From Tissierellia bacterium (GTDB lineage: Bacteria; Bacillota; Clostridia; Tissierellales; Tepidimicrobiaceae): a stretch of DNA of 64,000 bases. The stretch spans positions 1 to 64,000 of the forward strand of contig DUMS01000086.1 in NCBI GenBank assembly GCA_012839745.1, in the 5' to 3' direction. Each line of letters starts with the position of its first letter. Position 1 is the stretch's first letter. A program made the position numbers and the translations under genes. Shown here one piece after another: positions 9,175-19,689 of the stretch. Below the pieces are notes generated by a model, which saw only the letters and a program-made list of their open reading frames with translations, was not told the origin of the DNA and did no database searches.

Positions 9175-10242
9175 TTAACCTACATCCTTTAGTTTTTCAG
9201 CCTGGTCTGATGTTATAAGGGCATCTATCATCTCATCTATTTCTCCATCAAGAAATGCCTCCAGCTGATAGATGGTCTTGTTTATCCTATGGTCTGTTAT
9301 TCTTCCCTGTGGGAAGTTGTAGGTCCTTATTCTCTCAGACCTGTCTCCAGTACCTACCTGGCTTCTTCTGGTTTCTGCTATTTCATCCTGCTGTTCTCTC
9401 AGCATCTTGTCATAAAGCCTGCTCTTCAATATCTTCAGGGCCTTTTCCTTGTTCTTTAGCTGAGACTTTTCATCCTGGCAGGATACTACCATTCCTGTTG
9501 GAATATGGGTAATCCTTACTGCAGAGTCTGTTGTGTTAACGCTCTGTCCACCGTTTCCTGAGGAGCGGAATACATCCACCCTTATATCATTTGGATTTAT
9601 CTCAATATCTATATCCTCTGCTTCTGGAAGTACTGCTACTGTTGCAGTTGATGTATGAATTCTACCGCTGGACTCTGTTTCAGGTACCCTTTGTACTCTG
9701 TGAACTCCAGATTCATATTTTAGCTTGCTGTATGCACCTTTACCTTTAATCATGAATATAGCTTCCTTAAATCCGCCTACTCCCTGCTCGCTGGTGCTCA
9801 TTACCTCAACTTTCCATCTGTGCCTTTCTGCATATCTGGAGTACATTCTGAACAAATCTCCTGCAAATAGCCCTGCTTCGTCTCCTCCAGCTCCTGCTCT
9901 TATTTCCACAATTACGTTTTTCTCATCATTGGGATCCTTTGGAATAAGCATTAACTTAAGCTCCTTCTCCAGCTGCTCCAGGGCTTTTTCATTTTCTGCT
10001 ATTTCCTCCTTGACAAGCTCCTTCATCTCATCGTCAAGTTTTTCCTTAAGCATCTCCTTGTCTTCTTCCAGTGTTTTCTTTACCTTCATGTATTCTCTAT
10101 ATTTCAATACTATAGGCTCCAGTTCAGCATGTTCCTTTGCAAGCTTCTGCCATTCGCTTGTCTGGCTGATTATTTCAGGATCTATAATCTTTTTACCTAA
10201 TTCCTCATATCTAGTCTCTATAACTGATAACTTTTCCAGCAT
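9175..10242 (-). CDS. prfA: Peptide chain release factor 1
   Basis: [42 protein letters not shown] (GGQ motif). Confidence 0.97.
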   Translation of the reverse strand: MLEKLSVIETRYEELGKKIIDPEIISQTSEWQKLAKEHAELEPIVLKYREYMKVKKTLEEDKEMLKEKLDDEMKELVKEEIAENEKALEQLEKELKLMLIPKDPNDEKNVIVEIRAGAGGDEAGLFAGDLFRMYSRYAERHRWKVEVMSTSEQGVGGFKEAIFMIKGKGAYSKLKYESGVHRVQRVPETESSGRIHTSTATVAVLPEAEDIDIEINPNDIRVDVFRSSGNGGQSVNTTDSAVRITHIPTGMVVSCQDEKSQLKNKEKALKILKSRLYDKMLREQQDEIAETRRSQVGTGDRSERIRTYNFPQGRITDHRINKTIYQLEAFLDGEIDEMIDALITSDQAEKLKDVG

Positions 10243-10311
10243 ACTTTTGCCTCCTTTCTCAACATCTGCTTATACTATTATTATATCATGAATGGCTGTC
10301 GTGAATCCATC

Positions 10312-10863
10312 CTATGGCTCTCCCTTTCCATCTTTCCTGCTATAATATAATATGGCAAATAAGCCAGCTATTATAATCAAGTATATTGGGCTTATATCTG
10401 TAAACACTATAACAAGCGAAGTGGCTATGGCTATCAAAAGCCTTATTCCTTTTAAATGGGATTTCTTTGCCATCTTATATACTGCTGATGCAATCAGCGC
10501 CACTATTGCAGGCCTTATACCCATAAATGCCTGAGAAATTACAGGATTATTCCTAAACCGGAAAAATACCGTTGCAACAAGAAGTATTATAAGAAATGAA
10601 GGCAATATAGTTCCCAGCATACAGGTTAAGGCACCTTTTACTCCCTTAAGCTTATAGCCTATGAATATGCTTACATTTACTGCAATAGGTCCTGGGGAGC
10701 CCTGACTTATGGCTATTATATCCATAAAGTCCTCTTCGCTGACCCAGTTCTTCTTATCCACTATTTCCTCCTGTATAATAGGTATCATGGCATATCCTCC
10801 GCCAATGGTAAAGGCTCCTATCTTGAAAAATGTCTTAAACAAATCCAAAAGCATATGGTTCAC
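10312..10863 (-). CDS. Chromate transporter, short CHR-domain subunit
   Basis: FFKIGAFTIGGGYAMIPIIQEEIV; ISQGSPGPIAVNVSIFIGYK. Confidence 0.9.
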   Translation of the reverse strand: MNHMLLDLFKTFFKIGAFTIGGGYAMIPIIQEEIVDKKNWVSEEDFMDIIAISQGSPGPIAVNVSIFIGYKLKGVKGALTCMLGTILPSFLIILLVATVFFRFRNNPVISQAFMGIRPAIVALIASAVYKMAKKSHLKGIRLLIAIATSLVIVFTDISPIYLIIIAGLFAILYYSRKDGKGEP

Positions 10864-10867
10864 CTGC

Positions 10868-11392
10868 CTAATAAACTATTACTCCGGCTATTCCTGCAAT
10901 TATTATGGCAGGTATTGCCTTTAAATTCTTAAATGTTATGAAGTAGAACAACACTAGGCTAATTAATACTGCCTTAAGGTCAATATATGCATCCATTGCT
11001 ACTGACACTGCCGCTGAAGCAATTAATCCCAGCACTACAGGCCTTATGCCTCTGAAGAAATAATCTGATAAAGGTGAACCTTTGAATCTATTTACAAAAT
11101 GGAATATAAGGCTCATGATAATAAATGAAGGCAGCACTACTGCTGTTGTAGCAACTACTGACCCTAAAAAACCCCCAACCCTGTATCCCAAGAAGGTGGC
11201 CATGTTTATTGCAATAGGCCCGGGAGTCATTTCGGATATTGCCAGTATATCTATGAATTCAGAGTTAACAAGCCAGTGGTGCTCATCTATCACTATTTCC
11301 TTCATAAGTGGAAGCATGGCATATCCTCCGCCAAAGCTGAAAGCGCCTATTTTAAAAAAGGATAAAAACAGTTTAATTAAATTAGCCATCAC
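10868..11392 (-). CDS. Chromate transporter, short CHR-domain subunit
   Basis: FFKIGAFSFGGGYAMLPLMKEIV; ISEMTPGPIAINMATFLGYR. Confidence 0.9.
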   Translation of the reverse strand: MMANLIKLFLSFFKIGAFSFGGGYAMLPLMKEIVIDEHHWLVNSEFIDILAISEMTPGPIAINMATFLGYRVGGFLGSVVATTAVVLPSFIIMSLIFHFVNRFKGSPLSDYFFRGIRPVVLGLIASAAVSVAMDAYIDLKAVLISLVLFYFITFKNLKAIPAIIIAGIAGVIVY

Positions 11393-11400
11393 TTCAACTC

Positions 11401-12255
11401 CTAACCCTTAATACCTAGTACTACCCTGTCCAAGCCCTGCAAATCCTTTAATGTCTCAATGTTGATGAATCCTTCCCTTTCCATCATATCCCTGACATTA
11501 TTATTCTGATTATATCCTATTTCAAAAATCAGCAAGCCTTTCTCGTGCAGATGGTGTTTGCTTTCAGGTATTATTCTCCTGTAGAAATCCAGCCCATCCA
11601 GCCCTCCTTCAAGGGCAGTTCTGGGCTCATAATCCCTTACTTCCTCCTGCAGAGCCTCAATATCATCTTTGGGGATATAGGGAGGATTTGATGCTATTAT
11701 ATGGAATTTTTTATTTCTATCTATGTTTTCAAATAAATTGCTCTTTATCAGGGTTACATTGTTCAAATTAAACCTTTCTTTGTTTATGTTTGAGACCTTT
11801 AAAGCTTTGTCACTTATATCAACTCCACAGACATTGGCATTTTTTCTGTAATACGCAATGCTTATTCCAATTGCGCCACTGCCAACGCCTATATCCAGGA
11901 CGTCTATATCTTCATTTCCATGGACTCTGTCAATATAGTCCAGCACATATTCCACCAGTATTTCCGTATCTGGCCTGGGAATTAATACTCCTTCTTCCAC
12001 ATAGAAGTCTAATCCCATAAATTCCTTCTCATTTATTATATATTGAACAGGATACCCTTCTTTTCTCCTATCTATCATTTCAAGGTATTTTTCCGCAATA
12101 AAATCAGGTACTTCCTCATCTCCATGGATATAGATGTATACCTTATCCACATTCAACACTTTCCCCAACAAAAGGGTAGCTTCCAATATGGGATTCCCGT
12201 ATGGCCTACCCTTTATCCTATCCACACCTAATTTAATAAGCTTATTTATTTCCAC
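11401..12255 (-). CDS. prmC: Release factor glutamine methyltransferase
   Basis: LIPRPDTEILVE, DIGVGSGAIGIS, ASNPPYIP. Confidence 0.95.
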   Translation of the reverse strand: MEINKLIKLGVDRIKGRPYGNPILEATLLLGKVLNVDKVYIYIHGDEEVPDFIAEKYLEMIDRRKEGYPVQYIINEKEFMGLDFYVEEGVLIPRPDTEILVEYVLDYIDRVHGNEDIDVLDIGVGSGAIGISIAYYRKNANVCGVDISDKALKVSNINKERFNLNNVTLIKSNLFENIDRNKKFHIIASNPPYIPKDDIEALQEEVRDYEPRTALEGGLDGLDFYRRIIPESKHHLHEKGLLIFEIGYNQNNNVRDMMEREGFINIETLKDLQGLDRVVLGIKG

Positions 12256-13235
12256 CTGTCTTCCTCCCTGTTCTCAGTCAAAACAGCCTCAAGGGCCAAA
12301 ATGGCAACTTCTATCTGGCCATCATCCGGCTCCTTTACTGTGGCTATCTTTTGAATAAACAAACCGGGATAGGAAGTGAAATAAGCAAGCTTTGACCTGC
12401 TTTTTCCTATGAACCTGTTTATCTCATAGGATATTCCTGCTATTACCGGCAGCATTACAAGCCTAATTGCAAGCCTCTTTATTGGATTTGGCCACCCAAA
12501 AAATGACAGCACAAATATGCTTACAATCATCACCATAAACAGAAAGCTGGTTCCGCATCTTGGATGGAGTATGGGGTATTTCCTCACATTTTCCACAGTA
12601 AGCTCCTCCCCATGCTCATAGCAGTGGATTGTCTTATGCTCTGCACCGTGGTATTCAAACACCCTTCCTACTTCATCCATCTTGGATACTATTACTACAT
12701 ATGAAAGGAATACAGCAATGCGTATTAATCCTTCCACAAGGTTCAGCAATACCGGTTTATGGATTATATTCTTCAACAGGTTTGTTATTACTGTAGGAAA
12801 CAGTATAAACAATCCTATGCTTAACAGCAGCGAAACTATCAGTGTAAACCCAATTTCTATATCCTCTGACTTATCCTCAAAAAACCTGTATAGGGAGCTG
12901 TTCTTCCATTTCTCATATAAAAAGCTGTCTTTTTTGCCTTTGGATTTTTCATCCTCTTCCACATCGAAGAATTCAGCAGAATACATAAGCGCCTTGAGTC
13001 CAAAGGATAGAGATTCCACAAGGCCTACAACTCCCCTTATTATAGGCAGCCTGAAAAATCTGTACCTCATGCCCAATGTATTAAGCTTTTCCTTTTTAAG
13101 CTCTATTTCCTTATTTGGCTTCCTAACAGCAATTGCCACATCCTTCGGGCCACGCATGAGTATTCCCTCAATTAACGCCTGACCCCCTATGGTGGTTATA
13201 TGCTTGGGAGTTCTGTCTATATCCTTGATTTTCAT
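12246..13235 (-). CDS. DUF1385 family membrane protein
   Basis: GGQALIEGILMRGPKDVAIAVR; YHGAEHKTIHCYEHGEELTVENVRKYPILHPRCGTSF. Confidence 0.9.
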   Translation of the reverse strand: MKIKDIDRTPKHITTIGGQALIEGILMRGPKDVAIAVRKPNKEIELKKEKLNTLGMRYRFFRLPIIRGVVGLVESLSFGLKALMYSAEFFDVEEDEKSKGKKDSFLYEKWKNSSLYRFFEDKSEDIEIGFTLIVSLLLSIGLFILFPTVITNLLKNIIHKPVLLNLVEGLIRIAVFLSYVVIVSKMDEVGRVFEYHGAEHKTIHCYEHGEELTVENVRKYPILHPRCGTSFLFMVMIVSIFVLSFFGWPNPIKRLAIRLVMLPVIAGISYEINRFIGKSRSKLAYFTSYPGLFIQKIATVKEPDDGQIEVAILALEAVLTENREEDRWK

Positions 13236-13260
13236 TCAATCAACCTCTCTTACAGCCAAC

Positions 13261-13291
13261 AGCTATCCGGGCCCTTTAAACCCTGGATGCT
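13261..13291 (-). promoter_or_regulatory. Leader hairpin upstream of DUF1385 gene
   Basis: AGCTATCCGGG / CCCTGGATGCT inverted repeat between rpmE and DUF1385; function unknown. Confidence 0.35.
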
Positions 13292-13325
13292 GACAGCTGC
13301 ATATTCTCCTCTCATTAAAAATTAA

Positions 13326-13352
13326 AGGTTAGTTGCCCAGAGCATCTAACCT
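13326..13352 (-). terminator. Probable terminator after rpmE
   Basis: Minus strand AGGTTAGATGCTCTGGGCAACTAACCTTTAATTTTTAA. Confidence 0.55.
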
Positions 13353-13365
13353 AATCTAATACAAA

Positions 13366-13578
13366 TTAATCCATGCCATATTTTTTCTTGAACTTTTCAA
13401 TACGTCCACCACGTTCTGTAGCAGTCTTCTGACGTCCTGTAAAGAATGGGTGACATTCTGAACAAATTTCTACTCTTAATTCTTTCTTTGTTGAACCAGT
13501 TGTAAATGTATTTCCACAAGCACATCTTACTGTTGCTTCATAGTATTCTGGATGAATGCCTTTCTTCATTTTTTTCAC
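13366..13578 (-). CDS. rpmE: 50S ribosomal protein L31 (Cys-containing form)
   Basis: [48 protein letters not shown]. Confidence 0.97.
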   Translation of the reverse strand: MKKMKKGIHPEYYEATVRCACGNTFTTGSTKKELRVEICSECHPFFTGRQKTATERGGRIEKFKKKYGMD

Positions 13579-13632
13579 CTCACATCACGATTTTGACCAA
13601 TTAATTATATCACAGTCATTAATTAATTTCAA

Positions 13633-14997
13633 CTAATACCATATTTTATTTTTCATCTTGGCAATAAATTCCTGATTATTTTTTGTCTGCAACAGATTAT
13701 CTATGAGCATTTCCGTAACTTCCTGAGTAGGTGCGTTGCCCAGTGCCTTTCTGATACTCCATATTGTTTCCAGTTCATCCTGATTTAATAGCAGATCTTC
13801 CCTTCTTGTACCTGATCTATTTATATCCAGTGCAGGGAATATTCTCTTTTCAGACAGCTTCCTATCCAGGTGTATCTCCATATTGCCTGTACCCTTGAAT
13901 TCTTCAAATATAACGTCATCCATTCTGCTTCCTGTTTCAACCAGTGCAGTAGCCAATATGGTTAAGCTGCCGCCTTCCTCCAGCTTTCTGGCAGCCCCAA
14001 AGAATCTCTTTGGCTTATGCAAGGCTCCAGGGTCCAAACCTCCAGAAAGTGTTCTTCCCGTGGCAGGAATAGTCAGGTTATATGCTCTTGCCAAACGTGT
14101 AATGCTATCCAGTAGAATTACCACATCCTTCCCATGCTCTACCAGCCTCTTTGCCCTTTCAAGAACTATTTCTGCAACTTTGGTATGGTGGCTAGGAAGC
14201 TCATCAAATGTGGAATAAACTACATCGCCTTTAACAGACCTTTTCATATCTGTAACTTCTTCCGGTCTTTCATCTATCAGCAGAACTATGATTTCAATTT
14301 CAGGGTGATTTTCAGATATGGCATTGGCAACAGCCTTGAGAAGGGTTGTTTTACCAGCCTTTGGAGGAGATACAATCATTCCCCTCTGACCTTTACCAAT
14401 AGGTGCTATTAAATCAAACATTCTCGTAGAAAGATTTGTAGACACTGTTTCCAGAAATATCCTCTCATGCGGGTAAACAGGTGTCAAGCTGTCAAAATCA
14501 GGTCTGGTAAGGCAGGTTTCTGGATTCATGCCGTTTACGCTTTTTACATATAAAAGTGCATTATATTTCTCACCGGATTTAGCAGGCCTTGTAATGCCGT
14601 ATACCTTGTCTCCAGTTTTAAGCTTGAACCTTCTTATTTGGGAAGGAGATACATAAACATCATTTTCCCCTGACAGGTAGTTATCGGACCTTAAAAATCC
14701 ATATCCATCCTGGTGAATCTCCAAAATGCCTTCAGCAGCATCAATATTATCCATATGTTCCAGTTCTTCTGTAACCTTTTCAGGCAGCTTTTCAACATCC
14801 ATATCCTGAATTTCCACATCATTTTCCTTATCCTTAATATCTGGTACCTCTTCTTTCTTGACATTATCCTTTACGCTTTCAGCTATTAATTCTATCAATT
14901 CGCTTTTTCTGTATTTGGTAACACTTTTAATACCAAGAGTTTTAGCAATAACCCTTAGATCCTCAAGCTTTTTGTCTTCCAGAATTTCTAAATCCAA
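13633..14997 (-). CDS. rho: Transcription termination factor Rho (probable TTG start at 14997; ORF extends to 15090)
   Basis: [65 protein letters not shown] before the TTG start. Confidence 0.95.
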   Translation of the reverse strand: MDLEILEDKKLEDLRVIAKTLGIKSVTKYRKSELIELIAESVKDNVKKEEVPDIKDKENDVEIQDMDVEKLPEKVTEELEHMDNIDAAEGILEIHQDGYGFLRSDNYLSGENDVYVSPSQIRRFKLKTGDKVYGITRPAKSGEKYNALLYVKSVNGMNPETCLTRPDFDSLTPVYPHERIFLETVSTNLSTRMFDLIAPIGKGQRGMIVSPPKAGKTTLLKAVANAISENHPEIEIIVLLIDERPEEVTDMKRSVKGDVVYSTFDELPSHHTKVAEIVLERAKRLVEHGKDVVILLDSITRLARAYNLTIPATGRTLSGGLDPGALHKPKRFFGAARKLEEGGSLTILATALVETGSRMDDVIFEEFKGTGNMEIHLDRKLSEKRIFPALDINRSGTRREDLLLNQDELETIWSIRKALGNAPTQEVTEMLIDNLLQTKNNQEFIAKMKNKIWY

Positions 14998-15086
14998 CAC
15001 TTCACCCCCATAATATATAGCTTTCCTGAAACTACACATCCTGCGGTTTTTAAATGAATAATATACATGTAAAAAACTGCCATCAT

Positions 15087-15117
15087 CCACTTACAGAAGT
15101 AAATAGCTTCTGCAGTG
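15087..15117 (-). promoter_or_regulatory. Hairpin between glpX and rho (terminator or rho leader attenuator)
   Basis: CCACTTACAGAAG...CTTCTGCAGTGG; T-run about 10 nt downstream on minus. Confidence 0.45.
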
Positions 15118-15241
15118 GATTTAATTTAATTAATCTATTTATATATAATTTACACCTCAGGGATAAATAAAGAAATGAACATACGGATGAGTATTTTCTA
15201 ATTTATGATAACACTATAATACTTTTTTGTCAATAAATTAA

Positions 15242-16213
15242 TTATTTTGCATACTCTGGCTTTTTATCCAGTCTATGTATAGCCTCAATAAACCTGATTG
15301 TGCCTGTTTCTGCCCTCATTACAACTGAATATGTTTTTGCCATGTTGTTTCCGTAATATACTACACCCTTTAATAATTCACCATTTGTAATTCCTGTTGC
15401 AGCAAAAACCACCTCGTTGCCCTTAACAAGGTCTTCCATGGTAAGAAGCTTATTTACATCATCAAGCCCCATAGCTTTACATCTTTCACATTCCTCATCA
15501 GTTAAAGGATGAAGCCTTCCCTGGAATTCGCCGCCCATGCATTTTAAGGCTGCTGCTGCTATAACTCCTTCCGGTGCTCCTCCTATTCCCAAAAGAACAT
15601 CCACTCCGGAATCATCAAAGCAGGTAGCTATTGCTGCAGCCACATCGCCATCCTGAAACAGCTTTATTCTGGCTCCAAGCCTTCTTATTTCCTTAATCAA
15701 TCCCTCGTGCCTTGGCCTATCAAGCATTGTAACCGTAATATCTGAAATGTTCTTATTCAATGCCACTGACAGATTCTTCAGTATCTCCTCTACTGACATA
15801 TCCAGGTTTACCTTGCCCTTAGCCTTTGGGCCTACGGCTATTTTGTTCATATACATATCAGGAGCATGCAATAAACAGCCTCTAGGTGCCACTGCCACTA
15901 CGGATATAGCATTTGATATACCCTTGGCAACTGCATTGGTGCCATCCAGTGGGTCTACGGCTATATCCAGCTTTATTGAATCCGGAGTAGCCTTGCCTAT
16001 CTGTTCACCTATATAAAGCATTGGTGCCTCGTCCATTTCCCCTTCTCCAATTACCACCACTCCATCAATGTTAAGGGTGTCAAACATCTTCCTCATACCG
16101 TTTACTGCAGCCTCATCAGCCAGGTTCTTGTCCCCTCTTCCTAAATAGCGTGCACAGTTCAGCGCTGCAGCTTCAGTAACCCTAACCAGGTTTAACGCCA
16201 GATTTCTGTCCAT
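15242..16213 (-). CDS. glpX: Class II fructose-1,6-bisphosphatase (copy 1)
   Basis: RNLALNLVRVTEAAALNCARYLGRGDKNLADEAAV; DVAVDPLDGTNAVAKG; GGAPEGVIAAAALKCMGGEFQGRL. Confidence 0.95.
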   Translation of the reverse strand: MDRNLALNLVRVTEAAALNCARYLGRGDKNLADEAAVNGMRKMFDTLNIDGVVVIGEGEMDEAPMLYIGEQIGKATPDSIKLDIAVDPLDGTNAVAKGISNAISVVAVAPRGCLLHAPDMYMNKIAVGPKAKGKVNLDMSVEEILKNLSVALNKNISDITVTMLDRPRHEGLIKEIRRLGARIKLFQDGDVAAAIATCFDDSGVDVLLGIGGAPEGVIAAAALKCMGGEFQGRLHPLTDEECERCKAMGLDDVNKLLTMEDLVKGNEVVFAATGITNGELLKGVVYYGNNMAKTYSVVMRAETGTIRFIEAIHRLDKKPEYAK

Positions 16214-16266
16214 ATATTTTCCCCCTTTAAAAGTATAACATATTTGCTGTATTTAGTATATCATAT

Positions 16267-17262
16267 TTATCTGTGCTTTCTCAATAACTCTTTCAATATA
16301 TCATTTTTATCCAATCTATGATAAGCTTCTATGAACCTTATGGTTCCGGTTTTGGACCTCATGACCACCGAATGGGTTTTAACACGTTTGTCTCCAAAAT
16401 ATACTACTCCCTTAAGAAGGTCTCCATCTGATATGCCTGTTGCTGCAAAGAATATATCATCTCCCCTGGCCAGTTCATCTATAGATATATTTTGGCTAAT
16501 CCTCTCATCTGTCCATCCAAGTTCTCTTAACCTTTTCATTTCTTCCTGGCTTAAAGGCAAAAGCCTTCCTTGAAAATCTCCCCCTAGGCATTTTAAAGCT
16601 GCTGCTGCAATTACTCCTTCAGGGGCTCCTCCTACGTTAATCATTATATCCACGCCGGTATCATCAAAAGCCGTAGCTATGGCAGATGCAACATCTCCCT
16701 CTCCAAACAGCTTGATTCTGGCACCTATTCTTCTCACTTCCTCTATAAGGTCCCTGTGCCTTTCCCTATCCTGAATGGTTACCGTCAAATCTGAAATATC
16801 CTTATTTAATGCCTTGGCTACGGAGTACAGGTTTTCTTCAACAGATGCATCTATATCTATTTTGCCTTTTGCTTTTGGTCCCACAGCTATTTTTTTCATA
16901 TATGTATCCGGTGCCTTGAGCAAACATCCCTTTGGAGCCATGGCTATGACTGCCATTGCATTTGGCAATCCCTTGGCCACCAGTGTAGTTCCATCTAATG
17001 GGTCTACAGCTATATCTGCCTCCACATTCATTCCTCTTCCTATTTCCTCTCCAATATACAGCATGGGAGCTTCATCCAATTCCCCTTCTCCTATTACCAC
17101 TCTACCTCTGGTGTTTACCAGTTCAAATGCAGCTCTCATTCCATCTACAGCTGCCTGGTCTGCGCCAATCTTGTCTCCTCTGCCCATGTATCTTGCTGAA
17201 GCAATAGCTGCTATTTCTGTAACTCTAACTAAAGATAAAGCTAAATCCCTGTCCACAATCAT
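16267..17262 (-). CDS. glpX: Class II fructose-1,6-bisphosphatase (copy 2, tandem paralogue)
   Basis: RDLALSLVRVTEIAAIASARYMGRGDKIGADQAAVDGM; DIAVDPLDGTTLVAKG; GGAPEGVIAAAALKCLGGDFQGRL. Confidence 0.95.
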   Translation of the reverse strand: MIVDRDLALSLVRVTEIAAIASARYMGRGDKIGADQAAVDGMRAAFELVNTRGRVVIGEGELDEAPMLYIGEEIGRGMNVEADIAVDPLDGTTLVAKGLPNAMAVIAMAPKGCLLKAPDTYMKKIAVGPKAKGKIDIDASVEENLYSVAKALNKDISDLTVTIQDRERHRDLIEEVRRIGARIKLFGEGDVASAIATAFDDTGVDIMINVGGAPEGVIAAAALKCLGGDFQGRLLPLSQEEMKRLRELGWTDERISQNISIDELARGDDIFFAATGISDGDLLKGVVYFGDKRVKTHSVVMRSKTGTIRFIEAYHRLDKNDILKELLRKHR

Positions 17263-17306
17263 CTCTCCTCATATTGTTTCTACTACTATTATAGACTAAA
17301 AGTAAA

Positions 17307-17334
17307 AAAAGTAAAGGAGACCAAAGTCTCCTGT
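17307..17334 (-). terminator. Rho-independent terminator after transaldolase-like gene
   Basis: Minus AGGAGACTTTGGTCTCCTTTACTTTTTTT. Confidence 0.8.
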
Positions 17335-17978
17335 TATTTATATAATCCTTCCCAATCCTTCAGGAATTTCTTGATGCCTATATCCGTCAAAGGATGGCTA
17401 ACCATCTGATTGAATACCTTATATGGAATAGTTGCAATATGAGCTCCTGCCTTTGCTGCTTCTGTTACGTGAATTGGATGCCTTATGCTTGCTGCTATAA
17501 CCTGTGTGTCTATGCCGTGGATATCAAATATCTGAACAATATCGTGTATTATATCCATGCCTTCATTCCCAATATCGTCAAGCCTTCCTATAAATGGGCT
17601 TACATAGGTTGCTCCTGCCTTTGCAGCCAAAAGAGCCTGATTAGCTGAAAATACCAATGTTACATTGGTTTTGATTCCTTCCTCGTTTAGTACCCTTACA
17701 GCTTTCAGCCCTTCCTTTGTCATTGGAATCTTAATTACTATATTTGGATGAATTTTTGATAATTCTCTTGCTTCCTTAACCATTCCATCCTTCTCAAGGG
17801 ATATGACTTCAGCGCTTATAGGCCCATTTACAATGGAAGCTATTTCATGTATAACCTCTTTAAAGTCCCTTCCTTCCTTTGCAATAAGTGAAGGGTTGGT
17901 GGTTACACCTGAAATGACTCCCCACTCGTTTACTTCTCTTATTTCATCAACATTGGCAGTATCAATAAATAGTTTCAT
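17334..17978 (-). CDS. Transaldolase / fructose-6-phosphate aldolase family (TalC-type)
   Basis: [48 protein letters not shown]. Confidence 0.93.
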   Translation of the reverse strand: MKLFIDTANVDEIREVNEWGVISGVTTNPSLIAKEGRDFKEVIHEIASIVNGPISAEVISLEKDGMVKEARELSKIHPNIVIKIPMTKEGLKAVRVLNEEGIKTNVTLVFSANQALLAAKAGATYVSPFIGRLDDIGNEGMDIIHDIVQIFDIHGIDTQVIAASIRHPIHVTEAAKAGAHIATIPYKVFNQMVSHPLTDIGIKKFLKDWEGLYK

Positions 17979-18066
17979 TTTAAAACTCCTTTCAAATATC
18001 CTGGGAAACGGCCTCCCGTAATGGAATAATGCTAATTATAGAATATTGTCAATTTAAGTCGATTTT

Positions 18067-18095
18067 GATGCAAAAAGAACCGTCCCCGTTGCATC
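18067..18095 (-). repeat. REP-like hairpin copy D, variant stem (GATGCAACGGGGACGGTTCTTTTTGCATC on minus)
   Basis: Same GGGGACGGTTCT loop, different stem GATGCAA/TTGCATC; abuts the fba stop codon. Confidence 0.8.
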
Positions 18096-18947
18096 TTATG
18101 CTCTTCCTGCTGAGCCGAATATATGCATCTTTTCCTTTATTACTTCCTTCATGGCTTCCTTTGCAGGTGCCAGTACCTTTCTTGGGTCTATGTTCTTTGG
18201 GTTTTTCTCGTTGTAATCCCTTATGGCCTGTGTAAATGCTATTCTCAAATCCGTATCTATGTTTATCTTATTTATTCCCAGGGATACAGCCTTCTTTATG
18301 GAATCTTCCGGAACTCCGCTGGAGCCGTGAAGTACCAGTGGAATTCCCACAAGCTCCTTTATTCTCTTTATTCTGTCAAAATCAAGCTTTGGCTCTCCCT
18401 TGTATACCCCATGGGCAGTGCCTACTGCTATAGCCAGGTAGTCAACGCCTGTTTCATCAACAAACAGTTTGGCTTCATCAGGATCGGTAAAGGCAGCTTC
18501 CCTTTCATCTACAGTTACATTATCCTCAGTACCTCCAATTTTACCCAGCTCTGCTTCTACTGAAACTCCTACAGCATGGGCAACTTCAATAACCTTTTTA
18601 GTTATATTGATATTTTCCCTCAATTCATACTTTGAACCATCAATCATTACAGATGTAAATCCATGCCTTATGCAAAGCATTACCTGATCAAAATCTGTAC
18701 CATGGTCCAAATGCAGTGCAACAGGCACCTTTGCCTTTCTTGCTGCTAATTTTCCAAGTGCTGCTATGTACTCTATTCCTGCATATTTTATTCCGCCCTG
18801 GCTGGCTTGAAGTATAACCGGCGAATTGGTTTCCTCTGCTGCTTCTATAATGGCCTGAACAATCTCCATATTGTTTACATTAAATGCCCCAACTGCATAG
18901 TTGTACTTATTGGCATGGTCCAATAATTCCTTACCTGTAACTAACAT
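18096..18947 (-). CDS. fba: Class II fructose-bisphosphate aldolase
   Basis: YAVGAFNVNNMEIVQAI; VALHLDHGTDF; LVLHGSSGVPEDSIKKAV; GINKINIDTDLR. Confidence 0.95.
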   Translation of the reverse strand: MLVTGKELLDHANKYNYAVGAFNVNNMEIVQAIIEAAEETNSPVILQASQGGIKYAGIEYIAALGKLAARKAKVPVALHLDHGTDFDQVMLCIRHGFTSVMIDGSKYELRENINITKKVIEVAHAVGVSVEAELGKIGGTEDNVTVDEREAAFTDPDEAKLFVDETGVDYLAIAVGTAHGVYKGEPKLDFDRIKRIKELVGIPLVLHGSSGVPEDSIKKAVSLGINKINIDTDLRIAFTQAIRDYNEKNPKNIDPRKVLAPAKEAMKEVIKEKMHIFGSAGRA

Positions 18948-18960
18948 TATTTACCCTCCT

Positions 18961-19611
18961 TTATTTTTTAATATGCTTATTGCTGTCTACTATGGAATCA
19001 ATACATGAAATATCATTTTTCTTCAGTATTATAACATCCTTGTTCATTATAACATCCAAATCCTCTTCCGTTTCTGCAAATATAAGCTTTACACTATGGC
19101 AGCTCAAACATTCAAGCTCAATTCTGTCAGAAAACAGCTCAATTTTTATACTTGAACTGCCGCAGTCGCATTTAATCTTATCATTTTTGTCCATATCAAA
19201 TAGCCTTATAAGTGCTCTGGTTATGATATCAAAGTTTGTAAATATGTCTCTTCTATCCCCTTCACTTACAATATCCCCAACTTCCATTCCCATCTCCTTT
19301 ATCTTGTTTCTGCCCAGTTTCTTATCTCCTAGAAAGAATATAAGGGAATTGTCTCTGGTCCGGAATATATTGTCCCTGCTGATAATTGTATGTAAAGGGA
19401 ACTCCAGTATTTCATCATTTATTTTAAAGGATATAATCCTGTTGTTTACTACGCTTTTTTTCCCAACATTAATCTTTATTATTCTCCCGCATAAACACTC
19501 GTATTCTATTTTATCATATTTAAGAATATTAAACAGATTAAATTCATATTCCTTTAATCTATTGCACAAATCGCACTTTATGATTAAGGACTTGCATAAG
19601 TTCACCACCAC
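18961..19611 (-). CDS. Uncharacterised protein with paired Cys motifs (zinc-ribbon-like)
   Basis: CDLC, CLC, CDCG and CLSC motifs; single frame 216 aa. Confidence 0.65.
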   Translation of the reverse strand: MVVNLCKSLIIKCDLCNRLKEYEFNLFNILKYDKIEYECLCGRIIKINVGKKSVVNNRIISFKINDEILEFPLHTIISRDNIFRTRDNSLIFFLGDKKLGRNKIKEMGMEVGDIVSEGDRRDIFTNFDIITRALIRLFDMDKNDKIKCDCGSSSIKIELFSDRIELECLSCHSVKLIFAETEEDLDVIMNKDVIILKKNDISCIDSIVDSNKHIKK

Positions 19612-19689
19612 GCCTATCTCCCCCCTTTATGTCATAAATTCTATATAAATCGAGGAAATCCTCCCAAAAAACAAAAATAAAAATAAAAA

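Noticed and set aside
9725-10291. 188-aa plus-strand ORF opposite prfA
   Set aside because: Ser-rich shadow frame of a strongly supported gene.
13633-13900. rho as truncated or unusual because of the odd N-terminus in the ORF track
   Set aside because: The extra N-terminal residues upstream of 14997 are most likely untranslated leader; the remaining protein looks like ordinary Rho.
16775-17299. 174-aa plus-strand ORF opposite glpX copy 2
   Set aside because: Shadow frame of a conserved enzyme.
18980-19648. 222-aa plus-strand ORF opposite the Cys-motif protein
   Set aside because: Antisense shadow of 18961..19611; Ser/Leu/Ile-rich composition with no recognisable motif.
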